DNA of 64,000 nt from Streptomyces rubradiris. Its GTDB lineage: Bacteria; Actinomycetota; Actinomycetes; Streptomycetales; Streptomycetaceae. Of this stretch, positions 46,453 to 54,547 are shown piece by piece. How positions within the stretch are numbered: position 1 is the stretch's first letter; each line of letters opens with the position of its first letter. Where the stretch lies: assembly GCF_016860525.1 (NCBI RefSeq), contig NZ_BNEA01000015.1:4576001-4640000 (forward strand), read 5' to 3'. Below the pieces are notes generated by a model. It was not told the origin of the DNA, made no database searches, and saw only the letters and a program-made list of their open reading frames with translations. The translations under genes were made by a program, and so were the position numbers.

Positions 46453-47793
46453 TCAGGGCACCTCGGCCCGCGCCAGGACCGGCGTCATGTCGAAGACCCC
46501 GTTCTTGTCGCCGACGCGCTCCCCGGCCGAGACCAGCCTGCCGTCGCGGACCACCTGGAGGGTGACGTCGGCGTTGACCAGCCGCGGGAAGCCGACCGCG
46601 GCGAGCCTGCCCGCGTAGGGCCAGCTCAGGGTCGGGGTGAGGCCGCCGGTGGAGACCCGCAGCCCGTCGTTGAGGGTGCGCCGCACGGCGTCGGGGCTCA
46701 CCTCGCCGTCGCCGATCTCCTCCAGGACGGCCCGGAGCACGGTGTAGGCGATCCAGGTGGTCTGCACCCCGGCGTCGGCGGGGTCGATGCGGTCGTCGTC
46801 GAAGGCGGCCTCGCTGATCACCTTCTTCATCGGGGCCCAGCGCGGATCGGAGGCGGCCGGGTACCAGCCGGTGACGTACGCCCCCTCGTACGGGCCCAAG
46901 GCCCCGCCCGTGGCGTTGATCACCGTCTGGTCGACGCTGCCGAGGACGGTCGCCGTGCGCACGTCCGGGTGGCTCGCGCGGACCCGCCGGAAGGAGTCCA
47001 TGAAGGTGTCCGTGCGGTCGCCGAGCGCGGGCACCACACAGCCCTCGCGGGCCGGGTCCGCGGTCGCGTGGCGCAGCGCCCGCTCGGCCTGGTCGCCGTA
47101 CTCGGTGGCGTCCTCGGCGGCGAGCTGGTCGCCGGCGTCCGCGTGCCCGCCGGCCCTGAGGCCGGCGTCGAGCAGCGCGGGCAGCTGGTCGCCGGCGATG
47201 CTGTCGGGGCGGACCAGGGCGACGTTGCCGCAGCCGGCCGCGAGGGCCTTGCCGAGGCCGGCCAGCAGAGCGGGCTGGCCGCCGTTGACCGGGTAGGACA
47301 TGGTGCCGGTGAACTCGTCGTTGGTGACGCCGTAGCCGCCGATGTAGGGGATGCCGGCGCCCTCCAGCGGGGCGAGGAAGGAGTCGCCGAACTGGCTGTA
47401 GGAGCCGACGACGGCGACCACGTGCTCGGCCGCGGCGCGCTTGGCGCACCTTGCGGCGCCCACGCTGTCGTTGTGGTCGTTGCAGGTCAGCACCTTCAGC
47501 TCGCGACCGCCCACGCCGCCGTGCGCGTTGACCCACTTCGCGTAGGCGAGGGCCATGGCGGGCATGCCGGGCTTGTTGGTCGCGTCGGTGTCCTGCGGGG
47601 CCCAGGTCATCACCGTGACCGGCGCGTCCCCGGAGCCCCCCGTGGCACCGGGGACGAGCCCGCACGCGGCGGTGAGCGACACGCACAGGGCCACGGCGCA
47701 CGCGGCGAGGGCGCCGGCCCGGACGGGGCGGGAGGAGCGGGAAGGGGCGGGAACGGGGAGGGAGCGAGTGCGTCGCCTGCCGGTCATGGACAC
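46453..47793 (-). CDS. ABC transporter substrate-binding lipoprotein (branched-chain amino acid/amide type)
   Basis: A 446-residue periplasmic-binding-protein fold (LivJ type I). The lipobox is LTAAC (around residue 43) after a long hydrophobic leader, so it is anchored outside the membrane by lipid. GMPAMALAYAKWVNAHGGVGG is the classical first strand-helix, and DHNDSVGAARCAKRAAAEHV and GSYSQFGDS follow. GTG 47793 is chosen because GAGGGA lies 7 bases upstream; ATG 47787 is also possible. No permease or ATPase genes adjoin, so it works with a distant transporter or acts as a sensor. Confidence 0.82.
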   Translation of the reverse strand: MSMTGRRRTRSLPVPAPSRSSRPVRAGALAACAVALCVSLTAACGLVPGATGGSGDAPVTVMTWAPQDTDATNKPGMPAMALAYAKWVNAHGGVGGRELKVLTCNDHNDSVGAARCAKRAAAEHVVAVVGSYSQFGDSFLAPLEGAGIPYIGGYGVTNDEFTGTMSYPVNGGQPALLAGLGKALAAGCGNVALVRPDSIAGDQLPALLDAGLRAGGHADAGDQLAAEDATEYGDQAERALRHATADPAREGCVVPALGDRTDTFMDSFRRVRASHPDVRTATVLGSVDQTVINATGGALGPYEGAYVTGWYPAASDPRWAPMKKVISEAAFDDDRIDPADAGVQTTWIAYTVLRAVLEEIGDGEVSPDAVRRTLNDGLRVSTGGLTPTLSWPYAGRLAAVGFPRLVNADVTLQVVRDGRLVSAGERVGDKNGVFDMTPVLARAEVP

Positions 47794-47904
47794 GCACGAT
47801 TCCCTCACACCGCTAACCCCTGAGTGACCCTTGGTCAACGACGGGTGACGGCGGGGTGAATTACGGGGGCCGGTGGGCGGTGGCGGGCGCGGAACGTACG
47901 ATCG

Positions 47905-48405
47905 GTGACCGTGCAAGGTTCGGAGAACTCTTCCCGTCGTGGCCGCCGCTCCTCCACCATGGGCGGCATGCCCCTCAACGACATGCCGTGGTGGCGGTGG
48001 CGCAGCAATGTGCGCTCGGCGCTGCACATGCTCTCCGACCCGCTGTTCCAGCGCGAGGTCTGGCTGGCCGGGGTCGACGGCTACGGCGACGTCACGGACG
48101 CCGTGTACCGGCTGGTGGAGGACACCTGGCTGGACAACTGGTCGGCGGAGAAGTACGTCGGCACCATATTCCGGGACTCGCAGGAGGCGGCGCTCGTCGA
48201 CACCGCCGTGCTGCGGCTGCTGCGGATCATGCACCAGGTCGGCCCGGACGCGCCGGTCGCCGCGTACCTGGACCACCCCGGCTGGCCGGACGCGGTGCGG
48301 GCGGCGCGGGACGCGCACGTGCGGATGTCGGTGAGCGACGGGGACGACCCGGACACGGCCCCGAAGAGCCTGGAGGTCCTGCGCATTCTCACGCGTTCTG
48401 TTTAG
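47905..48405 (+). CDS. Conserved Streptomyces hypothetical protein
   Basis: A 166-residue helical protein without a recognised domain. The core from residue ~22 is MPLNDMPWWRWRSNVRSALHML, REVWLAGVDGYGDVTDAVYRL, NWSAEKYVGTIFRDSQEAAL, and VLRLLRIMHQVG. The Trp-rich opening and even helical pattern suggest a stable soluble fold. The start is uncertain: GTG 47905, GTG 47911, ATG 47959 or ATG 47968. The stop codon lies in a 24-base tandem duplication. It is 70 bases upstream of purU, perhaps cotranscribed. Function unknown. Confidence 0.7.
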   Translation: MTVQGSENSSRRGRRSSTMGGMPLNDMPWWRWRSNVRSALHMLSDPLFQREVWLAGVDGYGDVTDAVYRLVEDTWLDNWSAEKYVGTIFRDSQEAALVDTAVLRLLRIMHQVGPDAPVAAYLDHPGWPDAVRAARDAHVRMSVSDGDDPDTAPKSLEVLRILTRSV

Positions 48406-48445
48406 CGGATGGCGGCACGCGCTGTTTAGCGGATGGCGGCACGCG
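48398..48445 (+). repeat. Perfect 24-base tandem duplication across a stop codon
   Basis: Bases 48398-48421 are repeated exactly at 48422-48445. The first copy contains the TAG stop of the hypothetical gene (48403-48405), so the duplication lies in the leader of purU and leaves the protein intact. Confidence 0.9.
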
Positions 48446-48475
48446 CGGGGTGGCCGGTATGGGAACCTGTAGTGC

Positions 48476-49357
48476 ATGACAAATCAGTCAGCTTCCGCCG
48501 CCGCCCCGGCCGACCAGTACGTCCTGACGCTCTCCTGCCCGGACAAGCAGGGCATCGTGCACGCCGTGTCCAGCTACCTGTTCATGACCGGCTGCAACAT
48601 CGAGGACAGCCAGCAGTTCGGCGACCACGACACGGGCCTGTTCTTCATGCGCGTCCACTTCTCGGCCGAGGCCCCGGTGACGGTCGAGAAGCTGCGGGCG
48701 AGCTTCGCCGCGGTCGGGGACTCCTTCCACATGGACTGGCAGATCCACCGGGCCGACGAGAAGATGCGCATCCTGCTCATGGTCAGCAAGTTCGGGCACT
48801 GCCTGAACGACCTGCTGTTCCGGGCGCGGATCGGCGCGCTTCCGGTGGAGATCGCCGGCGTGGTGTCGAATCACACCGATTTCGAAGAGCTGGTGGGTTC
48901 GTACAACATTCCCTTCCATCACATCCCGGTCACCAAGGACACCAAGCCCGAGGCCGAGGCCCAGCTGCTGGAGCTGGTGCGCGAGGAGCGGGTCGAACTG
49001 GTCGTCCTCGCCCGCTACATGCAGGTCCTCTCGGACGACCTGTGCAAGCAGCTCAGCGGCCGGATCATCAACATCCACCACTCGTTCCTGCCGAGCTTCA
49101 AGGGCGCGAAGCCGTACCACCAGGCGCACGCCCGGGGCGTGAAGCTGATCGGTGCGACGGCGCACTACGTCACCGCGGACCTGGACGAGGGGCCGATCAT
49201 CGAGCAGGAGGTCGAGCGGGTCGGGCACGGTGTGACGCCGGACCAGCTGGTGGCCATCGGCCGGGACGTGGAGTGCCAGGCGCTGGCGCGGGCCGTCAAG
49301 TGGCACGCCGAGCGGCGCATCCTGCTCAACGGCCGCCGGACCGTGGTGTTCGCCTGA
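48476..49357 (+). CDS. purU: Formyltetrahydrofolate deformylase
   Basis: A 293-residue enzyme hydrolysing 10-formyl-THF to formate and THF, supplying formate and balancing one-carbon units. The N-terminal ACT domain is residues ~12-95 (YVLTLSCPDKQGIVHAVSSY). The formyltransferase-like domain has VVSNHTDF, PVTKDTKPEAE, ARYMQVLS, and the catalytic set NIHHSFLPSFKGAKPYHQA (Asn, His) and Asp in VTADLDEGPIIEQ. The ATG at 48476 lacks a strong ribosome site. Typical length; cytoplasmic. Confidence 0.93.
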   Translation: MTNQSASAAAPADQYVLTLSCPDKQGIVHAVSSYLFMTGCNIEDSQQFGDHDTGLFFMRVHFSAEAPVTVEKLRASFAAVGDSFHMDWQIHRADEKMRILLMVSKFGHCLNDLLFRARIGALPVEIAGVVSNHTDFEELVGSYNIPFHHIPVTKDTKPEAEAQLLELVREERVELVVLARYMQVLSDDLCKQLSGRIINIHHSFLPSFKGAKPYHQAHARGVKLIGATAHYVTADLDEGPIIEQEVERVGHGVTPDQLVAIGRDVECQALARAVKWHAERRILLNGRRTVVFA

Positions 49358-49379
49358 ACCCGGGCGCTGAGGGCGGCCC

Positions 49380-49898
49380 TCACGCCTGCTCGGGCACCGT
49401 GAAGTAGCGGGCGAAGGCCGGGACGACGTCCCGCTCGTCGATCCTTCCGTCGCCGTCGGTGTCGAGCGCGGCGGCGGCCGTCCCGGCGGGCCCGGCCGGC
49501 ACGCGCAGGGCGCGCAGGACGCGGGCGGCGTCGGGGACGGTGATCCGCCCGTCGGCGTCCGTGTCCGCCACCGCCAGGGCCGCGTGCAGGAAGGGGCGGG
49601 CGATCTCGGCGAACCGGCCGGGGTTGTCGCGCAGCCGCTTGACCGCGCCGGTGACGAACTCCTGGCGGGTGATGCGCTGGTCGCCGTCCCGGTCGGCGAT
49701 GCCGGCCATGCCCTGCCAGAACGCCTCCGCGCCGGCGTACAGCGCCTGGCCCGTGGCGGAGCGGGCGGGCACGGCGAACTCGGTGAGCAGGGCCTTGGCC
49801 GCCGCGCTGAAGTCCTCGCGGTCGATGTAACCGTTGCCGTCCTGGTCGAGGCCGGCGAACCGGGCGGCGATCCGGCGTTCGTACTCGGTGCTGACCAT
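49380..49898 (-). CDS. Four-EF-hand calcium-binding protein (calerythrin-like)
   Basis: A 172-residue protein with four EF-hand loops: Asp18-Asp29 (DQDGNGYIDRED), Asp69-Glu80 (DRDGDQRITRQE), Asp112-Asp123 (DTDADGRITVPD) and Asp146-Asp157 (DTDGDGRIDERD). Only the second has Glu at loop position 12; the other three carry Asp, which usually lowers Ca2+ affinity or favours Mg2+. Helices between the loops resemble the sarcoplasmic-type Ca-binding proteins such as calerythrin. Probably a cytoplasmic calcium buffer or sensor; such proteins affect aerial growth in streptomycetes. Confidence 0.88.
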   Translation of the reverse strand: MVSTEYERRIAARFAGLDQDGNGYIDREDFSAAAKALLTEFAVPARSATGQALYAGAEAFWQGMAGIADRDGDQRITRQEFVTGAVKRLRDNPGRFAEIARPFLHAALAVADTDADGRITVPDAARVLRALRVPAGPAGTAAAALDTDGDGRIDERDVVPAFARYFTVPEQA

Positions 49899-50086
49899 GT
49901 GTGGGGGCCGCCTTACGTGTGCGTCGTACAGGGGGGCCGCGGGACCGGTGGGTCCGTGGGGCCTGGCTGGGAGCGTACGACGCCGGTGGCCGTCGGATGG
50001 CGGAAAACCGACGACTGTGCCAAGACCGGGTGAATCCCGCGACAACGCCGTGGCCGGACCGGGACGTCGTCACACCCGGCGGGTGC

Positions 50087-50467
50087 TCAGGCGGACAGCG
50101 GTCCCGCCTCGTCCGTGGTGGCGGAGTCGAGGTCGGGGTGGACGTCGAAGAGCCGGCGGACGCCGAGCGCGCCGAGGACGCGGTTGACGTGCGAGCCGTC
50201 GACGGCGCCCCGGTCCGGCAGGATCAGCCGCAGCCGGCCCTGGCAGGAGCGGATGAGCCGGCGGGCGGCGATGAGGACGCCGACCCCGCTGGAATCGCAG
50301 AAGAACACGTCGGAGAGGTCGACGACGAGGCTGTGGTGTCCCTCGGCGACGGCGTCGTGCACGTGCTGGCGCAGCACCGGCGAGGTCATCAGGTCCAGTT
50401 CCCCGGAGACCCGGAGCACGGCCCACCGGCCTTGCTCGACGCCGGTCACCTTGAATGCCACGGCCAT
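50087..50467 (-). CDS. STAS domain anti-sigma factor antagonist
   Basis: A 126-residue anti-anti-sigma factor. The phosphorylatable serine is Ser59 in FFCDSSGVGVL, with LVVDLSDV before it and RLRLILPDRG after. Unphosphorylated, such proteins bind HATPase anti-sigma kinases and free a sigma factor. The C-terminal ~20 residues are acidic. The ATG at 50467 has GGAGGGG upstream. It is divergent from a sigma factor gene, and a HATPase gene lies at 59874, either of which might be functional partners. Confidence 0.87.
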   Translation of the reverse strand: MAVAFKVTGVEQGRWAVLRVSGELDLMTSPVLRQHVHDAVAEGHHSLVVDLSDVFFCDSSGVGVLIAARRLIRSCQGRLRLILPDRGAVDGSHVNRVLGALGVRRLFDVHPDLDSATTDEAGPLSA

Positions 50468-50801
50468 GCCCCTCCGCTCGCGGGATGTCCCGGAACCGCC
50501 CGGAAACGGAAGCAGTTCCTACGTTTCCTTTCGCGCGGCTGCCCAGCGGCCGTTCCCTGAAACGTGAAGCCGCAAACGGCGGGTGATCAATAAGGGGCTT
50601 ATTTCAGTCATCAACGATCGTCTTTGATCAAGTGTGCGCGTGTCTCGCGTGAAGGTTGTGTGAAGAGGGCACTATCACGGGAGGTGGCTTCAGGGGCGCA
50701 CATTGGCACAAAGGGGCGTGCGCTGTCGGAGGGGCCGTCTACATTCGAGAGGGCGGGCCGACCGGCCCGGTGGCCGGCAGACGGTGAGGGGAGGGGACCG
50801 C
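50468..50801. promoter_or_regulatory. Divergent promoter region between STAS and sigma factor genes
   Basis: This 334-base gap has an AT-rich centre (about 50580-50680) with the palindromes TTGATCAA (50626-50633) and TGATCA inside it, and no credible coding frame. It must hold promoters for the STAS gene and the sigma operon. No consensus for a known alternative sigma factor was identified. Confidence 0.4.
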
Positions 50802-51359
50802 ATGGCCAGGAACGACCTGTCGCCCCGGTGGGACCGCAAGATGCAGCAGCGGCTCGCCCGTGGTGAGGCGGCGGCCCTCGGCGAGATGTACGACCGGTTC
50901 GCCTCCCTCGTGCACAATCTGGCCCACCGCGTCCTGGACGACGAGCGGGCCGCCGACTCCGTCACCCGCGAGGTCTTCGCCCACGTCTGGGAGCATCCCG
51001 AGACCTACGACCCCAAGGAGGGCCCGCTGCGCTCCTGGCTCGCGGAAGTCACCCAGCGGCTCGCCGTACAGCGGCTGCGGGCCCGGGAGGAACTGGAGCA
51101 GCCGCTGCGCGAGGCACGGGAGAGCACGGTCCGGCGCGCCTCGGTCGCCGCCCGCGCCGACTACATCGTCCACTCCATGCCCGCCCCGCTGCGGGCCGCC
51201 CTCGACCTGGCCTACAACCAGCGCCGCGACTACCGCCAGACCGCGGCCGACCTCGGCGTCACCGAGGACGAGGCCCGCCGCCGGCTCCGCCTCGGCCTCC
51301 AGCTCCTGGCCACCGCCCACGACGCGGGCACCCCGCCGGGATACCGGGGTGCGGTGTGA
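50802..51359 (+). CDS. ECF-like RNA polymerase sigma factor
   Basis: A 185-residue sigma factor. Region 2 is about residues 20-90 (ALGEMYDRFASLVHNLAHRV, TREVFAHVWEHPETYDP, LRSWLAEVTQRLAVQRLR); region 4 is about 125-175 (MPAPLRAALDLAYNQ, YRQTAADLGVTEDEARRRLR). There is no region 1.1 or 3. The next gene overlaps its stop by GTGA and has a zinc-finger anti-sigma motif, so the two form a regulatory pair. ATG 50802 follows GAGGGGA. Regulon unknown. Confidence 0.87.
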   Translation: MARNDLSPRWDRKMQQRLARGEAAALGEMYDRFASLVHNLAHRVLDDERAADSVTREVFAHVWEHPETYDPKEGPLRSWLAEVTQRLAVQRLRAREELEQPLREARESTVRRASVAARADYIVHSMPAPLRAALDLAYNQRRDYRQTAADLGVTEDEARRRLRLGLQLLATAHDAGTPPGYRGAV

Positions 51360-52777
51360 ACGGCCCGCACCGCTTCGAGGAGGCGCACGAGAACGCCCAC
51401 GGCGCGGCGGACGACGGCCGCCGGGACGAGGACGGGCCCGGGGAGCACCGCGAAAGCGGCACTGGTGTGCACCGCGGCCCGGCCGGCTCCGGAGGGCGCT
51501 TCGGGCCGCCGGGCGGTGCCGCCGCGGGCTCCGGACGCTCCGGGGCCGGGCCCGCTCCGCGCATACCCACGCCCCGAACCTCCGTGGAGGACGGCGGGTT
51601 TCCGCCGTCCGGCCGCGCCGACCTGGGGGACCGCGTACCCGTGCCGCCGCTCGACCTGTCGCACGACGTCCTGAAGTCGCTGCTCGGCGCCTGGGCGCTG
51701 GCCGCCTGCTCGGCCGCGGAGACGGCGGCCGTGGAGGAACACCTGGGCGGCTGCGGTGCCTGCGCCGACGAGGCCCGCCGGCTGCGCGAGGCGGTCGGCC
51801 TGCTGCACCAGCCGGAGAGCCTGGACCTGGACCCCGGTCTGCGCACCCGGGTCCTGGAGAGCTGCCTGCGGCGCCGGCCGCCGCGCATCCCGGTCCCCGA
51901 CTGGGCCGCGCCGTACGACGCCGAGACCGCCCGGCTGGACGCGCTGCTCCAGGACTTCAAGGACGCGGAGTGGCAGGCGCCGGTGGAACTGCGCTGGTTC
52001 GAGAACGACGTCCCGGTCGTCCGCCGGACCACCGTCGCCGGGGTCATAGCGCACCTGCTCGCGGTGGACGGGCTGATCGCCGCCGCGCTCGGCCTCGCGG
52101 ACCCGCTGGGCCGGTCCGCCGGCCCGACCGGAGCGGGCGCGGCGGGACCGGCCGGCCGCACGGAGGCCTACTGGCGGTCCGCGCACCTGCCGCCGGCGCA
52201 CGCGGTGCGCGGAGCCTGGCGGGAGCAGAGCCACGCCCTGGTGCGCACGGTGTCCTTCACCGGCGGCCGCACGGGCGGACTGCCGGTGTCCTACGGCGAG
52301 TTCACGCTGCCCCTGCACGACGCGATGCTGGACCGGGCCTTCGAGTGCTGGGTGCACGCCGAGGACATCGCCAAGGCGGTGGACTACCCGTACGCGGCGC
52401 CGACGCCCCGGCACCTGCACCGGATGATCGGCCTCGCGGCCCGCGTGCTGCCGACGGTGCTCGCCGAGCGCCGCCGCGCGGGCCTGTCCGAGCCGGCCCG
52501 CCACACCCCGCACCTGGTGCCGGCCGGGGCGCCCGGCCGCAGCCTGCGGCTGGAGATCGAGGGCGACGCCGGAGGCGAGTGGCTGATCCCGCTGGACTCA
52601 CCGGCGGCACAGGGCTCCGCGGAACTGGAGGTGGCCCGTGTGGTGCTCGACGGCGCCGAGTTCTGCAAGCTCGCGGCCGGACACGTGTCCCCGGAGGACG
52701 CCGCGGCGGGCCAGACGGGCGACCGCCGGGCGATCCGGGACGTGCTGTACGCGGCCGCGAGCCTCAGCCGGATGTGA
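51356..52777 (+). CDS. Zinc-finger anti-sigma candidate fused to an MDMPI (mycothiol-type) domain
   Basis: A 473-residue protein. After ~95 disordered Gly/Pro/Arg-rich residues comes a zf-HC2-like anti-sigma motif (LAACSAAETAAVEEHLGGCGACADEA, here split as AVEEHLGGCGACADEA; His-x3-Cys-x2-Cys) at ~115-145. A DinB-type MDMPI domain (~185-360: TTVAGVIAHLLAVDG, CWVHAEDIAKAVDYPY) and a C-terminal domain follow. GTG 51356 overlaps the sigma TGA, indicating coupled synthesis. No membrane helix is present, so it is a soluble anti-sigma factor that may sense a thiol such as mycothiol; that is inference. Confidence 0.8.
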   Translation: MNGPHRFEEAHENAHGAADDGRRDEDGPGEHRESGTGVHRGPAGSGGRFGPPGGAAAGSGRSGAGPAPRIPTPRTSVEDGGFPPSGRADLGDRVPVPPLDLSHDVLKSLLGAWALAACSAAETAAVEEHLGGCGACADEARRLREAVGLLHQPESLDLDPGLRTRVLESCLRRRPPRIPVPDWAAPYDAETARLDALLQDFKDAEWQAPVELRWFENDVPVVRRTTVAGVIAHLLAVDGLIAAALGLADPLGRSAGPTGAGAAGPAGRTEAYWRSAHLPPAHAVRGAWREQSHALVRTVSFTGGRTGGLPVSYGEFTLPLHDAMLDRAFECWVHAEDIAKAVDYPYAAPTPRHLHRMIGLAARVLPTVLAERRRAGLSEPARHTPHLVPAGAPGRSLRLEIEGDAGGEWLIPLDSPAAQGSAELEVARVVLDGAEFCKLAAGHVSPEDAAAGQTGDRRAIRDVLYAAASLSRM

Positions 52778-52798
52778 CCGGCGCCGGAACGGCCGGCG

Positions 52799-54418
52799 TC
52801 AGAACCGGCTGTCCGGACCCGGCAGGCCGCGGGAGCCCGGGAGCGGCAGCGGGAGCAGGCTGCCGCGCTCGGCCGCCTGAGGCGTGGCCTTGCAGGTGAT
52901 GTCCTTCGACGGCAGCTTGCCGGTGGTCAGGTAGGTGGTGGCCGTCTTGTCGGCGCACGACTTGTTGCCGTAGACGCCGTGTCCGACACCCCCGGCGACG
53001 GTGACCATCTTCGCGCCCTTCATGGCACGGCGCAGGCCCTGCCCGCTGGTCAGCGGCGTCTGGGAGTCCCACTCGTTCTGCAGGATCAGCGCGCGGACCT
53101 TGTTGTCCACCTTGGTGGTGGGCTCGCCGCCGGTCTTCCAGAAGGCGCACGGCTTGATGGAGGAGCCGAAGTCGCCGTAGAGCGGGTACTTCTTCTTGTC
53201 GCGGATCGCGTCGGCGCGGTACTGCTCCGGGTCGCGCGGCCAGTCGCGCTGGTCGGCGCAGAGGACCGACCAGAAGGCGGCCTCGCCGTTGTCCTCGGGC
53301 GTGGCACGGGCGAACGACGGCGGAACGGGCGCCGGCGTCCTCAGGCCCCGGCCGGCGGGCGTGCCCGCGGCGGCCTTCTTCAGCGTGACGACCCACTCGG
53401 CGGCGTCCCGCACGCTGAAGAACGCGGCGCGGCTGGTGAGGCGGATGTCGTCACCGGTCATCCGCGTGCCCTCCACGTCGATCGGCTTGCGGTCGGCCTG
53501 GGCGACCAGGTCGTAGAAGGTCTTGCGGACGGCCTTCGGGGTCGCGCCCAGCCCGTAGGCGGAGTTCCGCTCGGCGGTCCACTCGGTCCAGCGGGTGAAG
53601 GCGGGTTCGGCGCCCTCCGCCCAGACCTGGATCATGCCGCGCCAGACCCGGGCCGGGTCGACGGCGCTGTCCAGGACGATCCGGTCGGTGCGGTGGGGGA
53701 ACAGCTGCGTGTAGACCGCGCCGAGGTAGGTGCCGTACGAATAGCCGAGGTAGGAGATCTTCTTCTCGCCGAGCACGGCGCGGATCACGTCCATGTCGCG
53801 GGCGGTGTCGCGGGTGGAGATGTGGCGGAGCTTGTCGCCCTGCCTGGCGTAGCACTTCTCGGCGACGGTCCGGGCCCACGCCACGTCCTTGGCGAACGTG
53901 GCCTTCTTGTACGGGCGTTGCCAGTCCTGCTCCTTGGCGGTCAGACCGCAGCCGACGGGGGAGCTCGCGCCGACGCCCCGCGGGTCGAAGCCGACGAGGT
54001 CGTAGGTGTTCTTCACGGATGCGGGCAGTTCGCCCCCTATGTACAGGGGCATGTCGAGGCCGGAGCCGCCCGGGCCGCCCGGGTTGAGCAGCAGCGAGCC
54101 CCGGTGCTGCTTCTTGGTGCTCGTCTTCCACCTCGATATCGCGAGGTCGAGCTTCTTGCCGCCGGGGCGGCTGTAGTCGAGCGGCACCTTGATCGTGGCG
54201 CACTGGAAGGAGGCCGGCGTCTCCGGGTCGCAGCGGTGCCAGGCGGGCTTCTGCGCGAGGTACCGGCCGAGGGGATCGCCGGCGGCGGACGGGGCGGCGG
54301 AGGCGGTGGCCGGGAGGAGCACGGGCACCATGACGGCGGCGGCACCGGCCGCCAGCAGGGAGGCGGTTCTACTGCTTCGCACGAAGGACGTCCTCGGGTA
54401 GGTGGACAGAAGTCCCAT
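52799..54418 (-). CDS. Secreted alpha/beta hydrolase, TAP/SlpD-type peptidase
   Basis: A 539-residue exported serine peptidase related to tripeptidyl aminopeptidase (Tap, SlpD/SlpE). The leader (residues ~1-42: RTASLLAAGAAAVMVPVLLP, cleavage near ASA-AP) is Sec-type. GGPGGSGLD is the oxyanion region, Ser227 in GYSYGTYLG the nucleophile, and Asp (QNEWDSQTP) and His (GVGHGVYGN) complete the triad in the TAP C-terminal domain. It should remove N-terminal peptides from extracellular substrates. Convergent with the anti-sigma gene. Confidence 0.88.
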   Translation of the reverse strand: MGLLSTYPRTSFVRSSRTASLLAAGAAAVMVPVLLPATASAAPSAAGDPLGRYLAQKPAWHRCDPETPASFQCATIKVPLDYSRPGGKKLDLAISRWKTSTKKQHRGSLLLNPGGPGGSGLDMPLYIGGELPASVKNTYDLVGFDPRGVGASSPVGCGLTAKEQDWQRPYKKATFAKDVAWARTVAEKCYARQGDKLRHISTRDTARDMDVIRAVLGEKKISYLGYSYGTYLGAVYTQLFPHRTDRIVLDSAVDPARVWRGMIQVWAEGAEPAFTRWTEWTAERNSAYGLGATPKAVRKTFYDLVAQADRKPIDVEGTRMTGDDIRLTSRAAFFSVRDAAEWVVTLKKAAAGTPAGRGLRTPAPVPPSFARATPEDNGEAAFWSVLCADQRDWPRDPEQYRADAIRDKKKYPLYGDFGSSIKPCAFWKTGGEPTTKVDNKVRALILQNEWDSQTPLTSGQGLRRAMKGAKMVTVAGGVGHGVYGNKSCADKTATTYLTTGKLPSKDITCKATPQAAERGSLLPLPLPGSRGLPGPDSRF

Positions 54419-54547
54419 CCACCCTCGCGCGCACGGGAGTCGGGCGAATCCTCCCTGAAGTCGCGTTCGGCACGCCTGGGGTCGGAGACGGCGCGCGGCG
54501 AATGGTCCCGGAGGAGGACAACCGGGACCGGTGTCGCGGCGTCTTCC

